From assembly GCA_965178125.1 (NCBI GenBank), contig OZ237735.1, positions 1 through 64,000 on the forward strand: a stretch of DNA of 64,000 nucleotides. The letters are read 5' to 3'. Below, piece after piece: positions 43,357-54,605 of this stretch. A model generated the notes under the pieces. It was not told where the DNA came from and made no database searches. It saw only the letters and a list, made by a program, of their open reading frames with translations. Within the stretch, counting starts at the first letter, position 1. Each line of letters opens with the position of its first letter. The DNA comes from Bilabrum cf. latius. Lineage: Eukaryota; Bigyra: Bicosoecida; Bigyra; Bicosoecida. A program made the position numbers and the translations under genes.

Positions 43357-44835
43357 ATGGTTGCAGCTGCAGCCTTTGCAGCCAGTTGTACTGTAGCTTT
43401 AGGCGTGTTCTTGGCAGCATGTTTCGGGATCCTTGGTGGCGGCCAAGCCTTCCTTCCGGTTGAGGAAGGCCAGGTGGCTTGCACTTACTTGTTTGGACGG
43501 CTTGATAATGAAGTTCTGAGACCAGGCAACCATTTTTTGCTAGCACCCCCGCCGCCAGCCCGACAGGCAGTAGTGTTAAGCGTGAGGAGCCGCACCACAA
43601 TGATTCATGAAGCCGAGTGCTCCTCGTCTGATGGGGTGGCTATCCCCATACCAAAAATAGAACTTGTCCATCAATTGATTGCTACCGACGTGCTCCAAAC
43701 GCTACGGGCTCACGGGGCTGACTACACGAGTTTTTTAGTTCGAACGCTTCGAGCTGAAGTCGTGCAGCTGTGTTCGTAGTGGCCCTTGAGTGATATCGTG
43801 ATCCATCGCTATCATGAATTTGATGATGTACTTCAATCACGCCTCCGGGACACGGTCCAAGGAACTGCACCGGATATGAGGGTGCACTTGCACCAGTTGC
43901 GGATCTCCCGTCCGCGAGTGCCTGCCCAAATTGGGAAGGCGTTTGGTGAAGTAGAAAAACTGCGCCGCAGCGAGGAAGCAGAGAGCGGCAGACTGGATAA
44001 GCTTAGCAAAGCAGCTGAGGTAGAGAGGCGACGAGCAGTGCTAGCCGCTCAGAAAGAAGCTGACATATCGCGGATGGCAGCACTGCGCGCGGTGGAGCGG
44101 GCCGAGTCCAGGCTGACCGAGCAGCAAGTCGCCATCCGCACCATGCGGAGCCAAAAGAGGGCGCAGGCAGACGCCGATATGCAGCTTGCCCGCCAGCAGG
44201 CCCGCAGCATGGGCGCGCTGCTGTCGCCCGCGTACCTGGCTCTGGCGCGGGCGCAGGAGTTGCCCCGCCGCATGAAGGCCTACCTAGGCTCTGGCATCCC
44301 ACGGGCCATCATGGTAGAAGATGACGGGCCCATGGGGGTGCATAGGGGGCCTACTGCTCGAATCAACGGAACCGTGACATAGCAGGGAGGCATGCAGGGA
44401 GGCATGCAGGGAGGCATCAGAGGTGCGGCGGCCACCCAGTTCGGGCAAGCTGCCTGGGAGAAGGCCGACCTGGAGGCGGAGCTGGCTGCACTCATGCAGT
44501 CGCACACAGAGGATGCGCGATCTGGCAGTGGCAGTGGCAGTGGCAGTGGCAGTGGCAGTGGCAGTGGCAGTGGCAGTGGCAGCAGCAGCAGTGACAGTGG
44601 GCCATCGGCAGATGGGACGAGGCTGGGAGACAGATGGGAGGAAGACGGAGCCGCCTATGAGGAGGTGTCTGGGGGCGGAGATGACTTCGCAAGGAGGACA
44701 GACGGGCAAGGCGTAGACAGGGGCCAGCAGGGCCAGCACGGCGGCGACCCGAACGGCGGGGGCATCACCACGCAAGAAGTGCTGCAGACAGCCGGAAAAG
44801 TCGCTTGGGCCGCACTTGAGGCCATGGTGAACTGA
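43357..44835 (+). CDS. Erlin-like SPFH (band 7) membrane protein, 492 aa
   Basis: Single exon. An N-terminal membrane segment (AASCTVALGVFLAACFGILGG) is followed by an SPFH domain of erlin type (VACTYLFGRLDNEVLRPGNHFLLAP, ECSSSDGVAIPIPKIELVHQL, HGADYTSFLVRTLRAEVVQL), then the helical region with MRVHLHQLRISRPRVPAQI, the counterpart of erlin's VTKPNIPEAI, and a long coiled coil. Erlins scaffold cholesterol-rich ER membrane and take part in ERAD; that role is inferred. The C-terminal 150 residues are unusual: GGMQGGMQGG repeats and a (SG) run encoded by (AGTGGC)n at 44525-44580. Two TAG codons (43777, 44380). Stop TGA. It is tail to tail with the next gene (68 bp). Confidence 0.8.
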
Positions 44836-44903
44836 ACTTGGGCAGGCATACAACGATCTGGCATCACTTGGTTCGATGCACTCAATTTTTCTGCGTTTCG
44901 CCA

Positions 44904-45785
44904 TCACTCGTCCTCCTTGCCATTGCCATCCAAAACAACGTCCAGGAAGGCGTGCAGCACCGCGGCGCCCTCCAGCTCATCCGATGCTTCCGGGTGGAAG
45001 GCAGCAGCGACCCAAGGCTCGGATTCGTGCACGGCCAGTGCTACCATCTCTTCCACGCCGATCCCAGCCGGCAAATCTCTGCGCCGCACCCACACGGCGC
45101 GCCAGCCATGCGATCGATCCAGCGTGGCGCAGTCGTTGTGCATGAAAGCGGCTCTCGGGTGCTGCACTTGCCCGCCGTATCCGTGCAACTGTGATCTGAG
45201 AGCCGCAAGGAACTTTGACGAGAAACTACTAGAAGCTGACTCGGGCTCTGGCGCTTCGGCCTGCCAGTCCATCTTGAACTCGCGGGAGGCCGGCCCGCCC
45301 ATACACGGACGAACTGTCCCCCCAGAGTATGTGTCAAGCTCCTAGGCCCCGTAACAGATACCAAGAGTTGCAGTGCTAGATTTCAGCGCTGTTCGGACGA
45401 CCCGAGGCACTCCTGCTTGACTTTGTAGTCTGGCGTGGGAGCCTGAAAGGATGTACGCACTCGGCTGTGCCGGCTTTACACACGTTGAAACAGCCGTAGT
45501 TACCACTTCGCCGGTAGAAGCATCTATCTCCTCGTAGCATGCGTCTAGGTGGGCCATTACTCTTCTCGATACCACCCGACGGAGCTTGGGGAGCATTCTT
45601 TGCTGGTGACCGGGGCCAAGGGCCGCATTATTAATCAGTGTTATGGTCTAACCTGACCGCACGACCTCTGAGGTACCGGATGCAGGACTGAGTATCCCAA
45701 GGCTGCTACGTCTCGTCGACGAAACCGGTTCAACACTGCTCGATAGGACCAGCAGCGTGGCCAGAAAAACTACTGGCTCTCTCAT
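44904..45785 (-). CDS. Secreted/ER class I glutamine-amidotransferase-like protein, 293 aa
   Basis: One frame from ATG 45785 to TGA at 44904. MREPVVFLATLLVLSSSVEP is a clear signal peptide. Class I GATase fold features: SAYILSGSHARL (the loop before the nucleophile), TLGICYGA-Q-EL (nucleophile elbow; the Gln is TAG 45342-45344), AAFHPEASDE (catalytic His and Glu). In this superfamily the Gln two residues after GICYG is nearly invariant, so this TAG is diagnostic. A second TAG at 45648 reads as Gln in a variable linker. Unlike GMP synthase or CTP synthase GATase domains it is stand-alone and carries a secretion signal, so its substrate is unknown. Confidence 0.85.
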
Positions 45786-46179
45786 GGGAATTGCCAGCGA
45801 TAAGAAGTCGGCTGCCTCAGACGGGTGGCGTTTGCGCCTTAATAAATCCAATGGAAATAAGAATCACGACCTCATGTACATCACTAGAAGTAGCTCTTCA
45901 AGAGTGGCGCCTGGGCGCGTGGAGGTTGGAGTATTTGCTGCTCCGGATGACCGAGAAACTCGCCACATTTGTGCTATACTGAACGGTTCTGCTCGCGCAT
46001 CGAAACAGTTGAAGGCTGAGAATACCATGGGTAGATTCGTGGCCCCGCCTTGCTTCAGCAGGCTCACAAGCAGGGTCCACCGGGCCGCCAAGACCGATAC
46101 ACTGCACCAGAAAACGGCAATGCTGAAAACGGTTTGGAGACACAATGGACAACCCAGCCCTGCATTCAAGTGCCCGCCG
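45786..46179. other. Intergenic, no supported gene
   Basis: 394 bp between two minus-strand genes. A 101-codon minus frame (46169-45864) with a hydrophobic start exists, but it has no similarity I recognise and no TAG evidence. I treat the region as 5' sequence of the amidotransferase-like gene. Confidence 0.35.
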
Positions 46180-49100
46180 TCACTGCCTCAGCTGCAGCCT
46201 CAGGATGCGAACGAGTGCTCTGGACAGGGCTCCGTCCTGCGCCCTGGCCTCCACCTGGTACCCTCCCTCCTTGACCATGATACGCACAAGGGCGCCCACC
46301 GCGACCTTCTTGCCGCCGCCTGCCGCGTCTGCATCTGTCCGCAGGGTGCAGGCCGCCGCAACAGCAGCCGGGACCGTCATGATCACGGCCATGCGCAGGC
46401 CCTCGCAGGTAGCCGCTGCCAGCTCTGAAGTGGGCCCCACGGCCTCCACGGTCTCGGCGGCGGCCTTGTCCCCCGTGAACATGGGCCACCGCTTCTTGTA
46501 CGTGGGCATGTCCATGGACAGAGGCTTGCAGAAGTGGGACGCAACTACGGGCAGCGGCAGAGGGTACACGTGGTGCTTCCTGCCACCGTCGCTGCGGAAA
46601 GTGAGCCGCAGCTTGCCAGCCGACGTGAAGGGAGCCATGCATCGCACCGACACCTGCCCGCGAGCCTGTTTCCGGGCCGCCACAGCCCCGGGAAAGCCCT
46701 CGGACTCTCCCACCTCCAGCTCCGGGAGGCCCTCTGCCTGCACGCTGAAGTCCTGCAGGTCGCCCTCGCTCTTGTTCCCCACGAACAGGCGGAGGGCGCC
46801 CTCCCCCGCGCCCTCCTCAACGGCCACCTGCACGCCCACCTGCACGCTATCGTCCTGGAAGAGAACCCCCTTGGACTTGCTCATGAGCTTGGCGAAGTTG
46901 CTGGCGGCCTCGGCGTGCTGCGCCTTGGTCATGCGCACCTCCTCGGAGTCTCCGCCCGCGCCGAAATCGTCAGAGTCCGAGGCAGTCGCAGCCCCGCCCT
47001 TGGCCGCCCCCTCCTCCCCACCCCCAAGCAGGTCCTCTTCGTCTTCCTCCTCCTCCTCCTCCTCATCCTCTTCCTCTTCCTCCGTGTCCCCGCTGGCCGC
47101 ACCGGCCCCCTCTCCCTCACCTGGCGGATCCACCGCCTCGTCAGCAGCCCCACCAGTGGCGGCACCTCCACCCTCCTCCTCGCCCACGTCGTGGGAAGCC
47201 CCCTTGGCGTCCTTGGACCACTCATCCTGGTCCTTGGCCTCCTCCTTGCTCTTCTTGAGCAGCTGCTCCAGGAGGCTCTCACGCTCGGGGAAGGCCGGCA
47301 TCACGTCCAGCACCTTCTCCATGTCGTCCGCCCCCAGTGCTGGCAGCATGGACAGGTACTCCACCGCGCGCTGCTGCACCTCGGCGTCCAGAGAGTCGCT
47401 GCAGTCCTTGAAGACCTGCTCGATCGCGGGCCGCAGCCCAGGGAACACGTTGAAGAACTTGGCGTAGGCGGTGAGGAGCATGGCTCGCGTGGAAGGCGTC
47501 TGCCTCTCGAAGTGCTTGTGCAGCGCCGAGAACTGCGTCACGGCATCGATCACCACCGTGGACGGCTCTTCATCCTCCTCCTCCTCGTCGGTCTCCTCCT
47601 TCTTCTCCTCTTTGCTCTCCGACTTGCCCTTGCCCTTCTTGTCCTTGTTGCCCGCCGACTTGTCGCTGGCCTTCTTCCGCTCGGCCGCAGTGACCCTGGC
47701 CTTCTCCTCCTCCTCGATGTCCTCCTCCGTGGGCTCCTCCGCGAGGATGTACCCGAACTCGCCCAGGATGTACCCGCTCACCTTGACAACCGTGGTGTGG
47801 GCCTCTGAGGACTCCACGGCCCGCATCATCTTATGCGCGGCGTACCTCTGCAGCTCTTTGCGGTTGGTGATAATCTGCACCGCCCGGTGCCAGATCTCGT
47901 CGCTGACGTAGTCCCCGGCGTGGCTGATGAGAGACAGGATCGTGTCCACGTACCACCGCATGTCCGGCGCGTACCGCTCCGACAGGATGGCCAGCTTGAG
48001 TACCATCTCGGCCTTGATCGACACCTCGGCCACGGCAAGGTACTTGAGAAGCTCTGCCACCAGCGAAACTGCGTTGTCCTTGTCGCACATGGCGAAAAGC
48101 AGATCGAGGGCCCGCCTGCGCAGCGAGATGTCTGCCTCCTTGAGCGAGATGAACACGGCCTTCTGCTGCTTGCGGATGACGGCCCTCGTGCCAGATAGCT
48201 TACTGAGCCTGGTCATGGCCTCGAGGCCCAGGTACCTGATGTTAGGCTCGCGGATGTTCACGAAGCGCGCGAGGTGCAGCGCGGACTGGTCCCTGAGCAC
48301 CTTGTCGCCCTTCTCGCCCCACCGTATGATCACGTTGATGGCCTCGAAGAGCACGCAGTGTTCGGCATTGTTGTGGTTCACGTTGCTGTCTAGCTTGGTT
48401 GAGGTCAGGATCGAGTTGAGAGAAGTGCGGATCTGGGACTGGATGGTGGAGTCCGTGGGGCAGGGGAAGTGCTTGAGGATGCGCAGGAGGCGCACGCAGT
48501 ACCACGGGCAGGGCACCTTGTGGTAGACCTGGTCGTGGGGATACCCGCCCCTGCGAGTGGCCACAGGCAAGAGGAGCTGCGCCGCCTTGGGCAGTACTCC
48601 CAGGAGTCCCTGTGCTCCCTTGGATGAGATGACCCCGAGGATGAGCGCGATGATGGCCTGTCTGCACCCGAAATCCTCCACGTTGAGGAGCGCCACCAGC
48701 TGCTTGTTATGGGACGAGGGCTCCACCAAGGAAGGCTTCGCGCGGTAGAGTCGCAACAACGCCAGTGCCGCCTTCTTCCGCACCGCAGGGAATGTGGATC
48801 GAGAGAAAAGCACTCTCCTGACGTCGTCGCCGACCTCGCTCGCGAGCACCTGTCCACCCAGAGAGCCGATCAGGCTCAGCGCCAGGGCCTGCGTGTTGAA
48901 GTCTGGAGAGCCCAAATCTGCGCGCAAGCAGCGGACTATAGAAGGCAATACTTCCGCCGATGCGCTCGCCGTGAGGAGCACTCCAGCCGAGGTGTAGCCG
49001 ACCAGTTTCTCGGGCAGGGTCGGCGTTGCCATAAGATTTAGGACTTCGTCCAGCCCGAAATCGACCTCGTATCCCATGGTAAAAATATACATCAACTTCC

Positions 49101-49468
49101 AAACATATTTCTTGCGGTCATAGCTTGAAAGACGCGTGTCGCTGAACTTGGCACGCACGTTGCCGAGCTCCTTTTCGACGCGGTCGCGCTCCGACTCGGC
49201 TGTTCTACCTGCGAAGTGTGCGAAGCATAAAACCAATTTTGCGTACCCATGATATCGGGCGCGGGCACGAACTATAGTATTTGAAACATGGTTGCTTCCA
49301 CACTAGGCATGTTCGAGACGTGGATGCCACCGCGACATGGTGCCTGCGCATTGCCTGCATCGACTTACATTGGCGCAATTCAGCGATAAAATTGGTGAGT
49401 CCCCTGTATCCTTCCATACTGGGACACGCACCGCCCGATTTCTTGTAATCTGGGCCGTCAATGTCCAA
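46180..49468 (-). CDS. AP2A1: AP-2 complex subunit alpha (alpha-adaptin)
   Basis: Large subunit of the clathrin adaptor for endocytosis. Model complement(join(46180..49208, 49369..49468)), 1042 aa; donor GTAAGT, acceptor TTCGCAG, phase 1. Exon 1 gives MEGYRGLTNFIAELRQC and the junction reads RQCRTAESERDRVEKEL, aligning to the family's RNCKSKEAEIKRINKEL. The trunk shows KKYVWKLMYIFTMGYEVDFG, KAALALLRLYR, NAEHCVLFEAINVIIRW, RYLGLEAMTRL, RRRALDLLFAMCD, RYAPDMRWYVDTILSLI, GYILGEFGYIL and AFPERESLLEQLLKK. The hinge is highly acidic with Glu/Asp runs, followed by an appendage-like domain. The gene contains no TAG codon. Stop TGA. Confidence 0.96.
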
Positions 49469-49618
49469 TTGTCGCTTTTTCTCGAGATCCTGACAATATT
49501 GCGTGCTGTTTTATGCTGGATACCAGATTATTCGAACGGTAACACAAGCCTAAATTGATTTCCATCAAGGCTTCAAATGCGGCAGCACAAGCCTTAATTG
49601 ATTTCATATTTATTTGTG

Positions 49619-52121
49619 ATGGATGCACCTCATTTTGCTGATGAGTTACGGACAGCTGGTCTCAGTCTAGTCGATCACTTTTCAGAGTAGACTTTAGTGA
49701 GGCCATAGGTGGCAATAGTAACACCCTGGACGACTAATCTCTCGAGTATTAATTATCTATATTGAATGCTTTGTTGCTGCATCGCAGAGAAAAGCATTAG
49801 AATGCGATGACTTGGAAACAGTCGAGGACGCCAAGCTTACGGTCAACTCCAACGAGCAGAGTGTATCCTAGATTGGGGAAATGCTGCCAAAGCTCAAGCA
49901 ATTAAGGCTTGATGATAGTATCCTTTCATCCATTCGCGATTTAGGCACGAGACTCCGTAATTTGAAGATTCTGTGGGTGTCTCGTTGCGGTTTGGTTGAC
50001 TTGGACGGAATAGGCGTTCTAGGACAATTGGTGGAGCTGTACGCGTCTTTTAATGATATAAGCGAACTGGGGCCACTCGTCGGGCACGATTCTTTACAAA
50101 CGATCGATTTAGAAGGCAACGGTGTGGCTTCGCTGCTAGAGGTGCGATCGCTTGCCACTTGCCAGGATTTGTCGGACCTGACGCTGGAGTCATGCCCAAT
50201 CGCAGCAGTACCGTTCTATAGAAAGGCGGTCGCCAAAGTCGTCCCGCAGCTGGACACGATCGATGGGCGGGGCGTTTCCGCCAAGGACAGGCAGCTTTTC
50301 GACCCTGCAGTGTGGGCCAGCGTGCAGGCAGCTGCAGAGCAACTTGAGCGCGAGTGTCGAATGGGCGAGGCTGGCGGCCCCACAGGCTCCGGAAAAGAGT
50401 CTCGAGAGCCCACTGCTAGCGAGAGCAAGAGTCGCCGTGGGAAGCACGCCTCCGATGCCGGTCGGCTGGCAGCGGCGCTGGACGACGAGGACGAAGACAG
50501 CGGAAGCGACGGAGAGGTGGAGGTGGTTCTTGATGGAGAGGAGAGGAAGAGCCTGGGGACCAGCAGTGCGGGCGTGGACAGCCCCGGGTCACGACGGACA
50601 GGTTCTAGGGCCCTACGACCGGCAGAGGTCGCCGAGGAGAGGCTCATGGTCGCTGAGGCGCTGCGGGCGGGCACTGGCACTGGCACCGGCACTGGCTCTC
50701 TGGCAGAGGCAGGGCAGGGCCACGCTGCGGTAGGCCGCTCTGCGGTACGCAGTACCGGGTCTCCCGCTGCCGACAGGGTTCGCGCAGCTGCCGTCGAGGA
50801 CAGACTGGCCAGGCCGGTATCTGCCACTGGTAAGTCAGTCCGTGTGCACAGACCGGGCTCTGCAGCGAGGGCCCGATCGGCGGGGGCGGGGCCCAGCGGG
50901 GCCAGGTGGCTGACTGGTGCGGCGGGACACGCTGGAGTGCTTGCGCTCGGCGCTGGGCTCGGCTCGCGGCTGCTGGCCGGGACTGCAGACCATGCGACGG
51001 ACCTCGATGGCACTGACGGTCTCGCGGAGCAGATCGCCATGCTCAGGGCGAGGGCGGGGGCAGGGGCGAATTTTGGGGCAGGCGTCATAGGCAGGGAGGG
51101 AGATGGCACGAGCAGAGGTGCTGCCAGTGTGCGAAGTCGCCGCCCCGCCTCAGCGAGTGCTCTGTCGGGCAGCACCAAGCGGCAGCAGGCTGGTGCTGCG
51201 AGCGCCGAGTTGCGGAGTCCAGGGGGCGCGCTTGCCGGCGGGCTAGCGGCTGCGCTGCGATCCCGACGCAACAAGAAGCACAGGAAGCATGCTAGCGGCA
51301 GTGTCTCTGCTGCAGCGAGCAGCGTAGCCAGCGGGTCCGAAGAGGCTGCCGGGTTCCGACCGACTTCCGGTGCATGCCAGGCCGCTGGGGACAGCCAGGC
51401 CACCACTCCGCGGTCAGAGTCAACGTTCGCTGCCACCGATGGCGGGGAGGAGGAGGGTACTCAGGAGGGGTCCCTGGGCCCTGGGCTGGGGCTGGGTATC
51501 CTCGCCACGCTGGACGGTCTGCTTGCGCAGGACAAGACCATCAGGGCCACGAGGAGCCGGCCGCAGAGCGCCAGGGTGCGGCCGGGGTCGGGGAGGGCCC
51601 ATCGGGCCGACTCCAGCGCTAGTGGCGGGCCTCAGCTGCCTCCGAGGCCAGGCAGCACACGAGGGCACGACTAGGACCACGGGTAGTTCAATGCGATTGA
51701 CCTGATCGACCGGGCACTCGCAGCGAGCAGAGCCAGCGCGGAGCAGACTAGGCGCGCGGCTGGCTCGAGCGAGATGGCCCAGGCGCCAGCGTCTGCCCCT
51801 GCCCCTGCCCCTACCCCTGTTCATGCACCCAACCCTTCCTCCGCTGGCGAGCTGGGGCAATCCGCTCGCGCAGTCGACTTGCCGGACTCGGAAGTGCTTG
51901 CCCTCTTGCGGAGGAGGCCGAAAGAGGTCAAGCAGCTGAAGTCCAGGGACGCATACCGGAGCTTTTTCACAGGCATTTCGAAATCGAGGATGCATCGCTT
52001 GCTGCGCGAGGCCGCTCCATCGCACTCGGGCGATGCCAAGGCGCAAGAGGCACGGATTGCCAGACGAATGGCTCTGCTTGACGACGTGCTGGTGGATGGC
52101 GGGGGCGAAGGAACCGACTGA
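49619..52121 (+). CDS. LRRC56: LRRC56-like leucine-rich repeat protein, 803 aa
   Basis: Model join(49619..49696, 49788..52121); donor GTGAGG, acceptor ATCGCAG, phase 0. The LRR region (about residues 30-170) matches LRRC56: LPKLKQLRLDDSILSSIRDL, then GTRLRNLKILWVSRCGLVDL, DGIGVLGQLVELYASFNDI and LEGNGVASLLEV. LRRC56/ODA8 acts in assembly or transport of outer dynein arms in motile cilia, so the organism probably has a flagellum. The remaining 600 residues are Ala/Gly/Ser/Arg-rich and poorly structured, ending in a helical LREAAPSHSG segment. Four TAG codons (49688, 49869, 51672, 51684); 49869 falls in SVS-Q-IGEMLPKL, where Gln or similar is usual. Stop TGA, 67 bp from the convergent neighbour. 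Confidence 0.9.
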
Positions 52122-52188
52122 AGAGGAAGTATAGTGTTTAAGTCGTACCAATCACTGCAAGACGGCCAAGCCCCATGCCATGGTGACG

Positions 52189-54423
52189 TCAGGCACCAGG
52201 GCACGCTTCGACGTTGTCCAACCACACGGAGTGATACTGCTGCACCCAGGTGGGGGGCTCGTTGCTGAAGTTCGCGGCTCGGCAGAAGGTATTATAAGCA
52301 AGCCTGTTGAAAGCCGGCTGGCACGGGTACATGGTCTGCGGCGAGGACCAGATGTCAACGAGGTCTGGGTAGTGGCTGGACCACGGCGGCCTCGTGTAGT
52401 GAAGGGCCTCCAGCTGCTGCTGGAACTTGCCACCCGCCTCGCAGCTGGTGCGCTGGCCGCCCATACCGCGGTCATCGAGGTGAACCGGCTCGTATGACAC
52501 GTTGTAGAACGTGTTGTTGGCGATCGTGATGCGCCGCCCCCCGCCCAGCTGCACGCCCTTGTACACGTTCCGGAAGGAGTTCTCGAGGATGCTCCACCCG
52601 CTCATCTGGTCGTCCAGGTGGATGGCCTGGCAGCCGCGACCCTCCATTGGAATCACCGAGCGGTCGAACACGTTCGTGAAGGAGCAATTGGCCACTGTGT
52701 TGTTCCTCCGGGCCCAGGACCGCCCCGAGTAGAGCGCCCCCGCATCTGCGGCCTCCTGCGCCACGTCGTGGATGTCCAGGCTAAGGAAGAGGCTGTCCCC
52801 GGCCGTGCCCAGCAGGGCAGAGTGAGGGGCATGACCGAACTCGGAGCGCGACACCGTGAGGCCCAGCCCCTCGAACTCGATGCCGGGCACGTACGTGTAC
52901 TTGGTGGATGAGAAGTTGAGCGCTGACACGCCGGCCACAAGCACGTCAGCTCGTTGCAGGGTTGTGTAGTTGCCCCCGCCGACGCGAGCGCCTGCGCAGC
53001 CGAGGTGCTTGAAGCTAGAGCCGACGATGGAGCTTTGCGCCGCCGCTGGCATGCTGATCCCGTCAGCGGACGCGAAGGTCGCGCCCCCCCCCTGCAGCAG
53101 CACCCTGCTCGCGGTGACGTTGGACAGGTCGAACGCAGCCTGACCCCGGGAGAACGCAGACAGAATATTGGAAAATACCACGTTCTGCAAGGTGTTGGAG
53201 CCACCTTCAGTCGCCTGGGTGGCCTGCACCGCGGGGCCGCCCATGGAGAAGACCAGCTTCCCGGTCGCTAGCTCCCAGTCTGCGGGGGGCAGGAAGAAGA
53301 GGCACCCCCGGGTGGGGCCCTGGCGGCTGAGGAACCACTCCCCCGGGGCATCCAGCTCGGACAGCAGGTTGTAGTAGTAGGCCCTATTCTGGGGAGTCGG
53401 TGGCTGGTACAGGGGCAGGGATGGGTCCAGCGTCACCTGGGAGCTGCCAGTGGCAGTGGCAGTGGAGGCGGGGGTGCGACCTGCGGTCGGGGAGCCGGGG
53501 AGGATGCGGGCGTGCAAGTCCTCCCAATCGTATTTGAAGAACGCATGTACCATGGGCTCTTCTTCCCGCGTCCATCGCGCTGCTCTGCTGCTGTTCAGCG
53601 TCAGCACGTACGGGGACGAGGCGGTACCGCTGCCGCTCGCGTTTCCGAGCAGATCCCATGCAGTCAGCGAATCACCGCGCAGGTTGGGCCAGCGTGCAAG
53701 GGTGCCAGGACGGAAGGAACCGAGTCCTGGGACACTAAAACGAGATGGAGGTGACCGCTGCTCCTCGATACGTACATCTTCTTGAGATCCAAAGAATACA
53801 CCCGGCTCACTCCCGGACGCACAGTCTGACAGGTCGCCATTTTCCGTCCCAAGCGTCCCCAAATCCAGGGCTTGAGAGGGAATCCACTTTGTCAGATTCA
53901 CCATGAGTTGCTGCGCAGAAAGCTGGCCTGCTACCGGCTCGATCCAGTGGTTAGGGACTTCGACGCCGCCACTCCAAACTGCAACAGCGCCGTGCGCGTC
54001 CACACTCGTTGCCGGGCTGCATCCAGACCTCCACCAAACGGTCGATTTTGGTGACGAGTCAAGCATAGGGTCAAGAGTCAGGAAAGCTGCGTCCCAAGTG
54101 GAGGCTGAGTTGAGTACGCGGGTGTAGACGCCCGGTAGCAGCTCAACCGAGATCTTTTCTGGTGGGTTGCTTGACGTCAGCAGCGACCGAACGTCCTACT
54201 ACGCACGCTAAGGTGACGCATAGGGTCGCTATGGTGACCCATTACCGCGAGAATCGCTGCCATTAGGGCTGACATGGATTTGTGCGTCGGTTTGCTCGCA
54301 GGCCTTCGCAATTGAGTTGGCAGCCTCAGCATCAGCCTGCTGCTGTGCAATCCGCCAGTCCGGAATGTGGAATGCACTTGATGACGTCAGCAACAATGCC
54401 AGCAAGTGGGGCAGCGACAACAT
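52189..54423 (-). CDS. Secreted right-handed beta-helix protein, 744 aa
   Basis: ATG 54423 (MLSLPHLLALLLTSSSAF, signal peptide) to TGA at 52189, single exon. The N-terminus has IHVSPNGSDSRGNGSP-Q-RP then YASP-Q-RA-Q-Q-DVRSLL, the entry motif of bacterial and algal parallel beta-helix (pectate-lyase-like/NosD) proteins, where Gln-Gln before x-V-R is typical; four TAG codons (54229, 54208, 54199, 54196) supply those Gln. Later repeats show helix rungs: LTVSRSEFGHAPHSALLGTA, LSLDIHDVAQEAADAGALYS, NNTVANCSFTNVFDRSVI, NSFRNVYKGVQLGGGRRITI, ANNTFYNVSYEPVHLDDRG. Likely binds or cleaves polysaccharide outside the cell. Catalytic residues were not assigned. Confidence 0.85.
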
Positions 54424-54605
54424 GCGGGCAAGCTGTTTTGAGCGATCGTGAATCGACGGGTCGGTTCAAGAGGCTCCGGGTCAAAAGCTGGCGGGCACAC
54501 ACGCGTTTCCAACAAGTTCGGTTGCGGGAATAAATCATCAAAGTCTGGTGTGGGTTACAAACCAATGTATCTCGAAACCCCGGCCCCCTGCTGGTCTCTC
54601 GTTCA

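Noticed and set aside
46534-47808. 424-codon plus-strand open frame
   Set aside because: Antisense to AP-2 alpha; the Leu-rich runs are the complement of its acidic hinge.
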